Shown: positions 1 to 6,327 of the stretch, piece after piece
Layout: each line of letters begins with the position of its first letter
How positions within the stretch are numbered: the stretch's first letter is position 1
Assembly: GCA_003446335.1 (NCBI GenBank)
Contig: DMAZ01000041.1
Location: 1 to 8,633, forward strand
Length of the DNA: 8,633 bases
Direction: 5' to 3'
Source of the DNA: Lachnospiraceae bacterium
Lineage (GTDB): Bacteria > Bacillota_A > Clostridia > Lachnospirales > Lachnospiraceae
Program-made: the position numbers and the translations under genes
The notes under the pieces: model-generated
What the model was told of the DNA's origin: nothing
Database searches by the model: none
Seen by the model: the letters and a program-made list of their open reading frames with translations, nothing else

Positions 1-1024
1 GCAATATTTCATCGAACCCTTCCCGCTTCGGACCTCCGTTCTTCAGAGAAATACGGTAGTCATGAGCGGTCTTTTCAAATGCCGCCCTCATACTCATGCC
101 CGCATTCAGCAAAAGTACAAGTTTATTTACAAGGTGAGGATAATCATACAGTAATGCTTCCTGTCGCTTTGCTTCCTGAATATCACGATTCTGGATTCGG
201 GAAAACATGAAAAGTGCCGCGAACAGGAGCCCTGCAAAGAGAACAATGAGTCCCTGACCGCTTCCGGCTGAATGCCATACGACATTTTTCCCGTCAATCT
301 TATCCGGAAGGATCAGCTTCTCATCTTCACTGTTATTGGATGAAGATACGGCTTCGTTCACTTTCTCTCTCAACGCTTCATCTCCGGTGAGTTCTTTCGG
401 AAAAATGGTCAGGGGAATGGTTACTTCTTTTTCCAGCTCTCCCCACTCAAGGCTCGCAGTAAGCACTACATCTGTACCTTCTTCAGGGATACCTCTGCAG
501 ATCTTCCCGTCCCAGTCAAGAATATCGGGGCGGTCTGTTACCCAGGAGATCACGATCGGCATCTCCTCGTAAGAAGATATAAGCTTCAAATCCTGATTTA
601 TGTGTCCGGCTGACTGGCCTTCAAGAATGATCGATTCGATTTTCATAGCAGCCCTGCTCAGGATCGCTTCTTTTTCTGTTTCACTGTAAGAACGCGGAGC
701 GACTTCAATTTCGATCGGCCGCTCCTCCCCGGAAATAGAAAGTTCAAGATTTTGTGTATAGGTCTGGCCATTGTAATCTTCGCGCAGGAGATACCCGTCT
801 TCCGCTGTGCTTCCCAAGTGGCCTGTTACCGTTATGACAGCAGCGGCGATATTTGCCGCAAAGATGACCAGCAGTGCCGTCCGAACACTTCCGTCGTCTA
901 TACTGAGCCCGGAAAGGAACCTGATATTGAGCATGTGAGCCGATTTAAGGAAACCTCCGCGGACCGAAAAGAACATAATACTGTAGACGACAGGTATCAC
1001 TGCATAGATCCATATGTACTTCAT
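1..1024 (-). CDS. TadC-like type II secretion F-family membrane protein with extracytoplasmic Ig-like domain (C-terminus off the left edge)
   Basis: I translated this frame by hand; it is open from an ATG at 1024 to the window edge (341 residues, 3' end missing). Membrane segments lie at about residues 3-20, 47-68 and 255-276. Basic residues (R22, K27, R35, and R276, R280 after segment three) put the 22-46 loop and the C-terminal part in the cytoplasm, so residues 69-254 should be outside. That outer part contains an acidic helix-like stretch (113-137) and, at about 140-208, a pattern typical of atrophied bacterial Ig domains: VISW, then DRPDIL, DGKI and the strands VVLTASLEW and VTIPLTIF. 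From about residue 282 the sequence (YPHLVNKLVLLLNAGMSMRA) matches the start of a T2SF/GspF domain. It follows tadB after 21 bases, with GGGAAAGG as the ribosome site. Role: inner-membrane platform of a Tad pilus or secretion machine. The T2SF call is fairly sure; the Ig-like domain is inferred from pattern only. Confidence 0.8.
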   Translation of the reverse strand, partial: MKYIWIYAVIPVVYSIMFFSVRGGFLKSAHMLNIRFLSGLSIDDGSVRTALLVIFAANIAAAVITVTGHLGSTAEDGYLLREDYNGQTYTQNLELSISGEERPIEIEVAPRSYSETEKEAILSRAAMKIESIILEGQSAGHINQDLKLISSYEEMPIVISWVTDRPDILDWDGKICRGIPEEGTDVVLTASLEWGELEKEVTIPLTIFPKELTGDEALREKVNEAVSSSNNSEDEKLILPDKIDGKNVVWHSAGSGQGLIVLFAGLLFAALFMFSRIQNRDIQEAKRQEALLYDYPHLVNKLVLLLNAGMSMRAAFEKTAHDYRISLKNGGPKREGFDEIL

Positions 1025-1045
1025 AGCATCCCTTTCCCGTGCCGG

Positions 1046-1789
1046 TCAGACACGTATATCAACTATTTTCCTGCTCCACCAGAGGGCCCCGCTGTAAACG
1101 GCAAGACAGGCTGTCATAGCCAACCTCCCGAAGAAGGAGGTATACAGTACGGTAAGAAAATCCGGAGAAGTGAGCTGCATGTAGAGGATAATAAAGGCAG
1201 GCATAACACTCATTATCTTCTGCTCATATTTTTTTGCGGCGATAGAAGTTTCTATTTCGCGCTCTACGTCAATTTTGGAAGATATTGTGTTGGCTGTTTC
1301 CCGAACAATATTCGCGGTATTGCCCCCCATTCTCTTTGCGGCTGCAAATACAGCAGCGAAATTCTCTATGTCCTCTGAGCCTGAACGTCGGCCAAAGTCG
1401 ATCAGAAGTTTTTCTACAGGCACGGAAAGCCGGACCTGTGTGTTTATCCACATAAGCTCCCGGGTCATATCTGCATCCGGTCCTGCCTGATCCATGAGGT
1501 TCCGTTCCGCATCCCGGAACGCATTTTCTACCGAGTAACCGGCGCGCAAAGCAACAGTTAGACTGCCGAGCATTTCGCGAAAATCTCTGATCAGTTTCTC
1601 CTGCCGGTCGGCACAGCGTTTTTTGATCGAGCTGCGGACATACAGGTATCCAAGCGGGGAGAGGGGGAGAAGGACAAGCGGAGTGCGGTAGAAAAGATAT
1701 GCGATGCCTCCGACAAGCAGGCAGGCCTGGACCAGAATGCTGATCCATTCGAGGCGGGAAGGATGGTAAGTGATGTAATCAGTCTTCAT
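1046..1789 (-). CDS. tadB: TadB-like type II secretion F-family platform protein
   Basis: A complete 247-residue membrane protein. Hydrophobic pairs lie at about residues 16-34 and 38-52 and again at about 190-207 and 222-238, flanking a cytoplasmic T2SF domain from about 64 to 190. The domain shows the family features EMLGSLTVALRAGYSVENAF and, further on, FAAVFAAAKRMGGNTANIV. Tad systems use a pair of F-type proteins (TadB and TadC) as the inner-membrane platform that the TadA ATPase drives to assemble Flp-type pilins. The size and position directly after the ATPase gene fit TadB. The start ATG overlaps the stop of tadA (ATGA) and has a good AGGAGG six bases upstream, inside the last tadA codons, so translation is probably coupled. 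Which of the two F-proteins is called B or C rests on gene order only. Confidence 0.88.
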   Translation of the reverse strand: MKTDYITYHPSRLEWISILVQACLLVGGIAYLFYRTPLVLLPLSPLGYLYVRSSIKKRCADRQEKLIRDFREMLGSLTVALRAGYSVENAFRDAERNLMDQAGPDADMTRELMWINTQVRLSVPVEKLLIDFGRRSGSEDIENFAAVFAAAKRMGGNTANIVRETANTISSKIDVEREIETSIAAKKYEQKIMSVMPAFIILYMQLTSPDFLTVLYTSFFGRLAMTACLAVYSGALWWSRKIVDIRV

Positions 1790-1801
1790 ACGCTTCCTCC
1801 T
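1786..1801 (-). promoter_or_regulatory. ATGA start/stop overlap and ribosome binding site of tadB
   Basis: On the minus strand AGGAGG (1796-1801) lies six bases before the tadB ATG, within tadA coding sequence, and the ATG shares bases with the tadA TGA stop. This fixes the tadB start and suggests translational coupling that would keep ATPase and platform protein in step. Confidence 0.8.
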
Positions 1802-3060
1802 GTAAAACGGGAAGGAAGAGAGAGGCCGCTCCTCTTAAGCTTATGTGTATGGGTCAGAATGCCGATCTGTTCAAAAGTACATTCTTCGTCATTCCACCGG
1901 AATATACTGTGCATCTGAATTTCTTCTCCCTCAAGACCGTCGAGTTCTGCAATTTCAAGAACATGCCGCGAGCGGTCGGCGAGACGGCCGAGATGAATGA
2001 GCAGATCGACCCCCGACGCGATCTGACGCCTGATCGCGGCAAGAGGAAGCTGAACACTGAACAGGACCATGCTCTCAAGCCGGGAAAGCATGTCATAGCA
2101 GGAATTGGCATGAAGTGTGCACAGGGATCCGTCATGTCCTGTGTTGAATGCCTGCAGCATATCGACAGCCTCTCCTCCGCGGACCTCCCCTACAACGATT
2201 CTGTCAGGTCTCATTCGGAGACTCGACTTGATCAGATCTCTTATAGTGACTTCGATGCTGCCTTCCATATTGGCAGACTTGGCCTCCATGCGTACAAGAT
2301 TGCCGATTCCCTGAATCTGTAATTCGGCATTATCCTCAATGGTTATGATGCGTTCTTCTTTGGGAATATAGTTCGAAAGGGCATTCAGAAAGGTTGTTTT
2401 GCCTGCGGAGGTACCTCCGCCTATGATAATAGAATAACCGGCTGCGACAAGTGTTCTGAGAAAATCCGCAGCCTCCTGTGAAATACTGCCGAGTCGGATC
2501 AGTTTCTCCATCGTGATAGGTTCTTCAGGAAAGCGTCTGATCGTCAGAACGGGTCCGTCAAGCGCGACAGGCGCCGTGACGACATTGACGCGGCTGCCGT
2601 CCGGGAGCCTGGCATCGACGATCGGACTGGATTCATTGACGACCCTGTTCACTCTTCCGACGATCTGCTGGATGACATCATCGAGCTTTTCCCTGGAAGA
2701 GAAATGATGATCCCACCTGAAAAGGCGTCCGCCTTTTTCTACATAGATGTCCTTCGGACCGTTGACCATGATCTCCGTGACGGCCCGATCATCGATCAGA
2801 TCCTGAAGGATATCGAGCCTGCGGACGGAATAAAATAATTCACGTGACAGTGAAGTCCGTTCTTCAATGTTCATGTAGGCGGAGCGGTTTTCTTCGAGGA
2901 TGAGATCTGTGATCATTTTTCGTATCTCATCATCTCCTATGTCACCGGCTCTGTCGAGCTGGGACATCAGGGTCGTCCGCAGACGGCGGAATCGTATCTC
3001 CCTGTCAGACGGGGAGGATGTCTTACCTGAAAGGAACGTAAAATCAGTAGGATTATGCAT
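1786..3060 (-). CDS. tadA: TadA/CpaF-family secretion ATPase
   Basis: A complete 424-residue ATPase of the type II/IV secretion (GspE/VirB11) superfamily, CpaF/TadA branch; it powers pilin assembly or secretion from the cytoplasmic side of the membrane. Visible motifs: the N-terminal domain signature PIVDARLPDGSRVNVV (about 146-161) with LDGPVLTIRRF; Walker A GGTSAGKT at 215-222 (K221); the Asp box ITIEDNAEL near 239-247; Walker B-like region RPDRIVVGEVRG at 284-295 with E292; and the His box GHDGSLCTLHAN at 308-319 with H309 and H317. All catalytic elements are intact. The start at 3060 is supported by AAAGGAGGT immediately upstream. It is the first gene of the minus-strand tad group. No tadZ, tadV or rcpC gene precedes it; the next gene upstream is the divergent nrdD. 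Confidence 0.95.
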   Translation of the reverse strand: MHNPTDFTFLSGKTSSPSDREIRFRRLRTTLMSQLDRAGDIGDDEIRKMITDLILEENRSAYMNIEERTSLSRELFYSVRRLDILQDLIDDRAVTEIMVNGPKDIYVEKGGRLFRWDHHFSSREKLDDVIQQIVGRVNRVVNESSPIVDARLPDGSRVNVVTAPVALDGPVLTIRRFPEEPITMEKLIRLGSISQEAADFLRTLVAAGYSIIIGGGTSAGKTTFLNALSNYIPKEERIITIEDNAELQIQGIGNLVRMEAKSANMEGSIEVTIRDLIKSSLRMRPDRIVVGEVRGGEAVDMLQAFNTGHDGSLCTLHANSCYDMLSRLESMVLFSVQLPLAAIRRQIASGVDLLIHLGRLADRSRHVLEIAELDGLEGEEIQMHSIFRWNDEECTFEQIGILTHTHKLKRSGLSLPSRFTGGSV

Positions 3061-3073
3061 GGGACCTCCTTTG
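3061..3073 (-). promoter_or_regulatory. Ribosome binding site of tadA
   Basis: On the minus strand an AAAGGAGGT sequence (AGGAGG at 3065-3070) sits four bases before the ATG at 3060. The spacing is short but the match is near-perfect; it supports the chosen start for tadA. Confidence 0.75.
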
Positions 3074-3134
3074 GGAAATAAAAAGAAATGTAAATGGTCG
3101 GCTGAACAGCGTGACCGAAATGAGTGATGACATC

Positions 3135-3164
3135 AATATAACAATCAATCCATCTGCATTGCAA
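3135..3164 (-). promoter_or_regulatory. Candidate promoter of the tad operon
   Basis: On the minus strand TTGCAA (3159-3164) is followed after 18 bases by TATATT (3135-3140), a plausible sigma-A-type promoter leaving an untranslated leader of about 65-70 bases before tadA. It lies within a pair of 8-bp inverted repeats, ATCAATAT (3132-3139) and ATATTGAT (3170-3177). The match is moderate, so treat it as a candidate. Confidence 0.4.
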
Positions 3165-3210
3165 GAAAAATATTGATCGGTTCCGGGAAATTTTTGTCTA
3201 CTTTTACCTC

Positions 3211-3239
3211 TTGCGGAATCAGGGGGCTTAGTATATTAT
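3211..3239 (+). promoter_or_regulatory. Candidate upstream nrdD promoter (P1)
   Basis: TTGCGG (3211-3216) and TATTAT (3234-3239) are 17 bases apart. Transcription would begin near 3246, just before the first NrdR box, so bound NrdR would sit on the start site and early transcribed region. The -10 is good and the -35 weak. Confidence 0.4.
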
Positions 3240-3250
3240 TTGTTCTGCAT

Positions 3251-3266
3251 CTACAATATCTTGTGG
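3251..3266 (+). promoter_or_regulatory. NrdR box 1
   Basis: CTACAATATCTTGTGG fits the known NrdR operator consensus acaCwAtATaTwGtgt, with nine of ten core positions matching (CAATATCTTG). NrdR is the ATP/dATP-sensing repressor of ribonucleotide reductase genes. It is paired with a second box 32 bp downstream, the spacing usual for tandem NrdR sites (three helical turns), and stands before a ribonucleotide reductase gene. Confidence 0.75.
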
Positions 3267-3282
3267 ATGCTGAGAGGTTAAG

Positions 3283-3298
3283 ACACATAATGTAGAAG
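3283..3298 (+). promoter_or_regulatory. NrdR box 2
   Basis: ACACATAATGTAGAAG matches the left half of the NrdR consensus (ACAC) and key core positions C, AT, T and G, but is clearly weaker than box 1. Its start is exactly 32 bp from that of box 1 and its end is one base before a perfect TTGACA -35 element. The spacing is the main support. Confidence 0.6.
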
Positions 3299-3299
3299 T

Positions 3300-3327
3300 T
3301 TGACAGCTGGTACAAATTGTTTAAATT
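3300..3327 (+). promoter_or_regulatory. Candidate proximal nrdD promoter (P2)
   Basis: A perfect TTGACA (3300-3305) is followed after 16 bases by TAAATT (3322-3327, 4 of 6 matches). Transcription would start near 3334 and give a leader of about 85 bases before the nrdD ATG. The NrdR boxes lie directly upstream of the -35, and a perfect palindrome covers the -10 and start region. Confidence 0.45.
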
Positions 3328-3339
3328 GCATGTGCAATT
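3324..3339. promoter_or_regulatory. Perfect 16-bp palindrome, possible operator
   Basis: AATTGCATGTGCAATT: seven-base arms around a central TG. It overlaps the -10 and start point of P2, the usual place for a repressor site. It does not match the NrdR consensus, and I do not recognise its regulator. It is too AT-rich and lacks a T-tract to act as a terminator. Confidence 0.5.
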
Positions 3340-3417
3340 ATGAAAATTTCGATTAGTTGTGCACTGTATGAGCGTCCGGTCTACCATAACATTTCGATAA
3401 AGGATGGGAGTTATACC

Positions 3418-5589
3418 ATGAAGATAATTAAGAGAAGCGGTATAGAGGTGGTCTTCGATGGACGAAAGATTGTTTCGGCAATCGAGAGGGCCAATACGGA
3501 GGTCGCGGAAAAGTATCGTCTCAGTGGAGAACAGATCAATAGAATTGAGGGTGAAGTGGAAGACAACTGCAAGACGCTCACACGCGCTGCCAGTGTTGAA
3601 GAGATTCAGGATATGGTAGAGAACGGCATCATGGGCGTCGGTCGTTTCGAGGTCGCCAGAAAATACATTACTTACCGATATAAGCATGCTCTTGTTCGTC
3701 AGGCCAATACGACCGATGAACAGATCATGAGCCTGATCGACTGCAATAATGAGGAAGTCAAGCAGGAGAACTCCAACAAAAATCCGACTGTCAACAGCGT
3801 CCAGCGTGATTATATGGCCGGGGAAGTGAGCAAGGATCTAACACGTCGTTTTCTTCTGCCGGAGGATGTCGTCCGCGCGCATGAAGAAGGTATTATACAT
3901 TTCCATGACTCGGACTATTTTGCCCAGCGGATGCATAACTGCTGTCTGGTGAACCTTGAGGATATGCTACAGAACGGTACGGTCATCTCCGAAACGATGA
4001 TCGAAAAACCTCACAGTTTTGCGACCGCCTGCAATATTGCAACACAGGCTATCGCTCAGATCGCGAGTTCCCAGTATGGAGGACAGAGTATAACCCTGTC
4101 TCATCTTGTACCGTTCGTAGAGGTCAGCAGACAGAAGTTCCGCAGGGAAGTCGCACAGGAATTTGCTGATGCCGGTATGCACGCGAGTGAGGAACAGATC
4201 AATCAGATCGCAGAGATGCGCGTGCACAGTGAGATCAACCGGGGTGTGCAGGTCATCCAGTATCAGGTCATCACTCTTATGACGACCAACGGACAGGCTC
4301 CCTTCATAACCGTATACATGTATCTCGATGAAGTTCCCGAAGGAAGGCTTCGTGATGATCTTGCCATGGTCATCGAGGAGATGCTGAAACAGCGGATCCA
4401 GGGTGTTAAAAATGAGAAAGGAATCTGGATCACCCCCGCGTTCCCGAAACTTATTTATGTTCTGGACGAGGATAATATCCATGAGGATTCAAAATATTAT
4501 TATCTGACAAAACTTGCCGCGAAGTGCACGGCCAGAAGACTTGTTCCGGATTATATTTCCGCAAAAAAAATGAAGGAATATAAGAACGGGGATGTTTATC
4601 CGTGCATGGGCTGCCGCTCGTTCCTTACACCGGATACGGAAGGGCTTGGTGAGGGCGGAAGTCATAAATATTACGGACGTTTCAACCAGGGCGTAGTCAC
4701 TCTGAATCTGGTGGATGTCGCCTGCTCTTCGGGAAAGGATGAGGAACTGTTCTGGAAACTGATGGATGAGCGAACAGAACTCTGCAGGAAAGCACTCATG
4801 TGCCGTCACAACAGACTTCTGGGAACGGTATCCGATGTGGCTCCGATCCTGTGGCAGTACGGCGCCCTTGCCAGACTCAGGAAGGGTGAGAAGATTGATA
4901 AGCTGCTGTATAATAATTATTCAACGATCTCCCTCGGATATGCCGGTCTTTATGAATGTACCATGTACATGAAAGGCGTCTCTCATACCGATGAGGCAGG
5001 CAGAGACTTTGCGCTCAGGGTCATGCAGTATATGAATGATAAGTGTGCGAAGTGGAGGGCTGAGACCAATATCTCCTTCAGTCTCTATGGGACACCGCTT
5101 GAATCCACGACGTATAAGTTCGCAAAGTGTCTGCAGAAGCGTTTTGGATCCATTCCGGGCGTTACAGACAGGAACTATATTACGAACAGCTATCATGTCC
5201 ACGTGGCAGAGAAAATAGACGCATTTACGAAACTGAAATTTGAATCAGATTTTCAGGCGCTTTCTCCGGGCGGAGCAATCAGCTATGTAGAGGTGCCTAA
5301 TATGACGCGGAACATAGATGCGGTACTCGGTGTGATCGAGTACATATACGATAACATCATGTATGCAGAGCTGAATACGAAGAGCGACTACTGCCAGAAG
5401 TGCGGTTATGACGGTGAGATCAGGATCGTTTCGGATACGGACGGGAAGCTTGTATGGGAATGTCCGGTGTGCGGCAACAGAGATCAGGCGACCATGAATG
5501 TGGCCCGCCGGACCTGCGGATATATCGGAACGCAGTTCTGGAATCAGGGACGCACTCAGGAGATAAAGGAGAGGGTCCTGCATCTTTAA
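3418..5589 (+). CDS. nrdD: Anaerobic (class III) ribonucleoside-triphosphate reductase
   Basis: A 723-residue glycyl-radical enzyme that reduces ribonucleoside triphosphates to deoxy forms in the cytoplasm without oxygen, after activation by NrdG. In order: an N-terminal ATP-cone (about residues 2-92, IIKRSGIEVVFDGRKI) for allosteric control; MHNCCLVNL with C175/C176 at the position of one active-site cysteine; CMGCRSF with C396 and C399, the latter likely the thiyl-radical cysteine; a four-cysteine zinc site (C659, C662, C682, C685); and the glycyl-radical motif RRTCGYIG near the C-terminus with G701 as the radical glycine. Length and motifs are complete. I chose the ATG at 3418 because GGATGGGAG lies just upstream and the protein then begins at the ATP-cone; an in-frame ATG at 3340 has no ribosome site. 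Tandem NrdR boxes upstream point to repression when dATP is ample. It ends before a strong terminator. Confidence 0.97.
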   Translation: MKIIKRSGIEVVFDGRKIVSAIERANTEVAEKYRLSGEQINRIEGEVEDNCKTLTRAASVEEIQDMVENGIMGVGRFEVARKYITYRYKHALVRQANTTDEQIMSLIDCNNEEVKQENSNKNPTVNSVQRDYMAGEVSKDLTRRFLLPEDVVRAHEEGIIHFHDSDYFAQRMHNCCLVNLEDMLQNGTVISETMIEKPHSFATACNIATQAIAQIASSQYGGQSITLSHLVPFVEVSRQKFRREVAQEFADAGMHASEEQINQIAEMRVHSEINRGVQVIQYQVITLMTTNGQAPFITVYMYLDEVPEGRLRDDLAMVIEEMLKQRIQGVKNEKGIWITPAFPKLIYVLDEDNIHEDSKYYYLTKLAAKCTARRLVPDYISAKKMKEYKNGDVYPCMGCRSFLTPDTEGLGEGGSHKYYGRFNQGVVTLNLVDVACSSGKDEELFWKLMDERTELCRKALMCRHNRLLGTVSDVAPILWQYGALARLRKGEKIDKLLYNNYSTISLGYAGLYECTMYMKGVSHTDEAGRDFALRVMQYMNDKCAKWRAETNISFSLYGTPLESTTYKFAKCLQKRFGSIPGVTDRNYITNSYHVHVAEKIDAFTKLKFESDFQALSPGGAISYVEVPNMTRNIDAVLGVIEYIYDNIMYAELNTKSDYCQKCGYDGEIRIVSDTDGKLVWECPVCGNRDQATMNVARRTCGYIGTQFWNQGRTQEIKERVLHL

Positions 5590-5597
5590 CCAAAGAA

Positions 5598-5629
5598 CCG
5601 GGAATCAAGACCTGGCAGGTATTCCCCGG
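5598..5629 (+). other. Bulged hairpin in the nrdD 3' untranslated region
   Basis: Outer arms CCGGGAAT (5598-5605) and ATTCCCCGG (5621-5629, one extra C) enclose an inner ACCT-GGC-AGGT hairpin, leaving CAAG unpaired. No T-tract follows, so it is not a terminator by itself. It may protect the 3' end of the nrdD message from exonucleases. Confidence 0.4.
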
Positions 5630-5657
5630 AACAACCTATTTCGAAAACTGAGATATA

Positions 5658-5697
5658 ATCGCTGTCCCGTAACATTACAGACGGGGCAGCGATTTTT
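5658..5697 (+). terminator. Rho-independent terminator after nrdD
   Basis: A 13-bp stem (ATCGCTGTCCCGT at 5658-5670 with ACGGGGCAGCGAT at 5681-5693, one T-G wobble), a 10-base loop and a run of five T (5693-5697). The stem is GC-rich at the loop side. It lies 68 bases after the nrdD stop and should end nrdD transcription before nrdG. Confidence 0.92.
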
Positions 5698-5713
5698 GGC
5701 ATCCTTCATAGCT

Positions 5714-5737
5714 TTTCCATATGGAAACGTGTATAAT
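5714..5737 (+). promoter_or_regulatory. Candidate nrdG promoter with embedded palindrome
   Basis: A perfect -10 TATAAT stands at 5732-5737, about 40 bases before the nrdG ATG and after the terminator. The -35 region (about 5709-5714) is poor. A perfect 14-bp palindrome, TTTCCATATGGAAA (5714-5727), fills the spacer and would suit an activator or repressor. I see no NrdR box here. Confidence 0.55.
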
Positions 5738-5777
5738 AGTCGCAGCGGATTTGCGAGACATAAATCGGAGGACAGAC

Positions 5778-6314
5778 ATGTACTACGGAGAGTTAAAGAA
5801 GACAGATATAGCAAACGGTCCCGGTGTCCGTGTCTCCCTTTTTGTCAGCGGCTGCACACATGCCTGCCGCGGATGTTTCAACGAGCAGACCTGGGATTTC
5901 AAATTCGGCAGTCTTTATACAGAGGAGGTCGAAGATGAAATAATAGAGGCACTTCGCCCCGGCTATATACGAGGGCTGACATTGCTCGGCGGAGAACCTA
6001 TGGAACCGGCCAATCAGAGAGCACTTGTCAGACTGCTCAGGCGGGTGAGAAAGGAATGTCCGGGAAAGACGGTCTGGTGCTACACCGGATATCTCTTCGA
6101 CAGGGACCTTCTTGCGGACAGCAGAGCAAGATGTGAGTATACAGATGAGATGCTCAGTCTGATCGATGTTCTTGTTGACGGTGAGTTCGAACTGGAAAAA
6201 AAGGATATAACGCTGGCTTTTCGCGGATCTTCGAACCAGAGACTGATACTTGTGCAGGAATCTCTGAGGGCGGGCAGGATCGTTCCGGTCGATGTGTCCG
6301 AATTTCAATCATAG
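5778..6314 (+). CDS. nrdG: Anaerobic ribonucleotide reductase activating protein (radical SAM)
   Basis: A 178-residue radical-SAM activase that uses a 4Fe-4S cluster and S-adenosylmethionine to generate the glycyl radical on NrdD. The cluster-binding motif CTHACRGC gives C26, C30 and C33 in the CX3CX2C spacing, and GGEP (G71-P74) is the SAM-binding GGE motif. The N-terminus (YGELKKTDIANGPGVRVSLFVSGC) and the total length are typical of NrdG. The ATG at 5778 is chosen because GGAGGA lies five bases upstream; an ATG at 5721 in the same frame falls inside a palindrome upstream of the -10 and has no ribosome site. Unlike many nrdDG pairs, it follows a terminator and has its own likely promoter. 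The next gene starts 13 bases after its stop, so nrdG is probably co-transcribed with the sugar-binding lipoprotein gene. Confidence 0.95.
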   Translation: MYYGELKKTDIANGPGVRVSLFVSGCTHACRGCFNEQTWDFKFGSLYTEEVEDEIIEALRPGYIRGLTLLGGEPMEPANQRALVRLLRRVRKECPGKTVWCYTGYLFDRDLLADSRARCEYTDEMLSLIDVLVDGEFELEKKDITLAFRGSSNQRLILVQESLRAGRIVPVDVSEFQS

Positions 6315-6327
6315 AGGAAGGAAAAAA

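Noticed and set aside
752..1378. 208-codon plus-strand open frame
   Set aside because: It lies opposite the tadB and tadC-like genes, bridges their junction, has odd composition (rich in Cys, Tyr, Arg, Pro) and no recognisable domain; it is a shadow of the minus-strand genes.
3132..3177. FNR-type site from ATCAA and TTGAT halves
   Set aside because: The half-sites are in the wrong order and far too widely spaced for the TTGAT-N4-ATCAA form.
3340..3417. 26-codon N-terminal extension of nrdD from an upstream ATG
   Set aside because: No ribosome binding site before 3340, the ATG touches a palindrome near the presumed transcription start, and NrdD proteins start at the ATP-cone as from 3418.
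3145..3687. 180-codon minus-strand open frame across the intergenic region and nrdD start
   Set aside because: Antisense to strong nrdD coding sequence and to its promoter and NrdR boxes, with no domain signature or ribosome site.
5721..5777. Extended nrdG start
   Set aside because: This ATG is within the TTTCCATATGGAAA palindrome and upstream of the TATAAT -10; the ATG at 5778 has a clear GGAGGA and gives the usual NrdG N-terminus.
5698..5777. NrdR box before nrdG
   Set aside because: The AT-rich stretch around 5727-5742 does not align with the NrdR core at the required C and G positions.
6292..6327. Extended start of the sugar-binding lipoprotein
   Set aside because: It would overlap nrdG and put a hydrophilic, basic stretch before the signal peptide; the ATG at 6328 has GAGGAAGGA and gives a proper lipoprotein signal.
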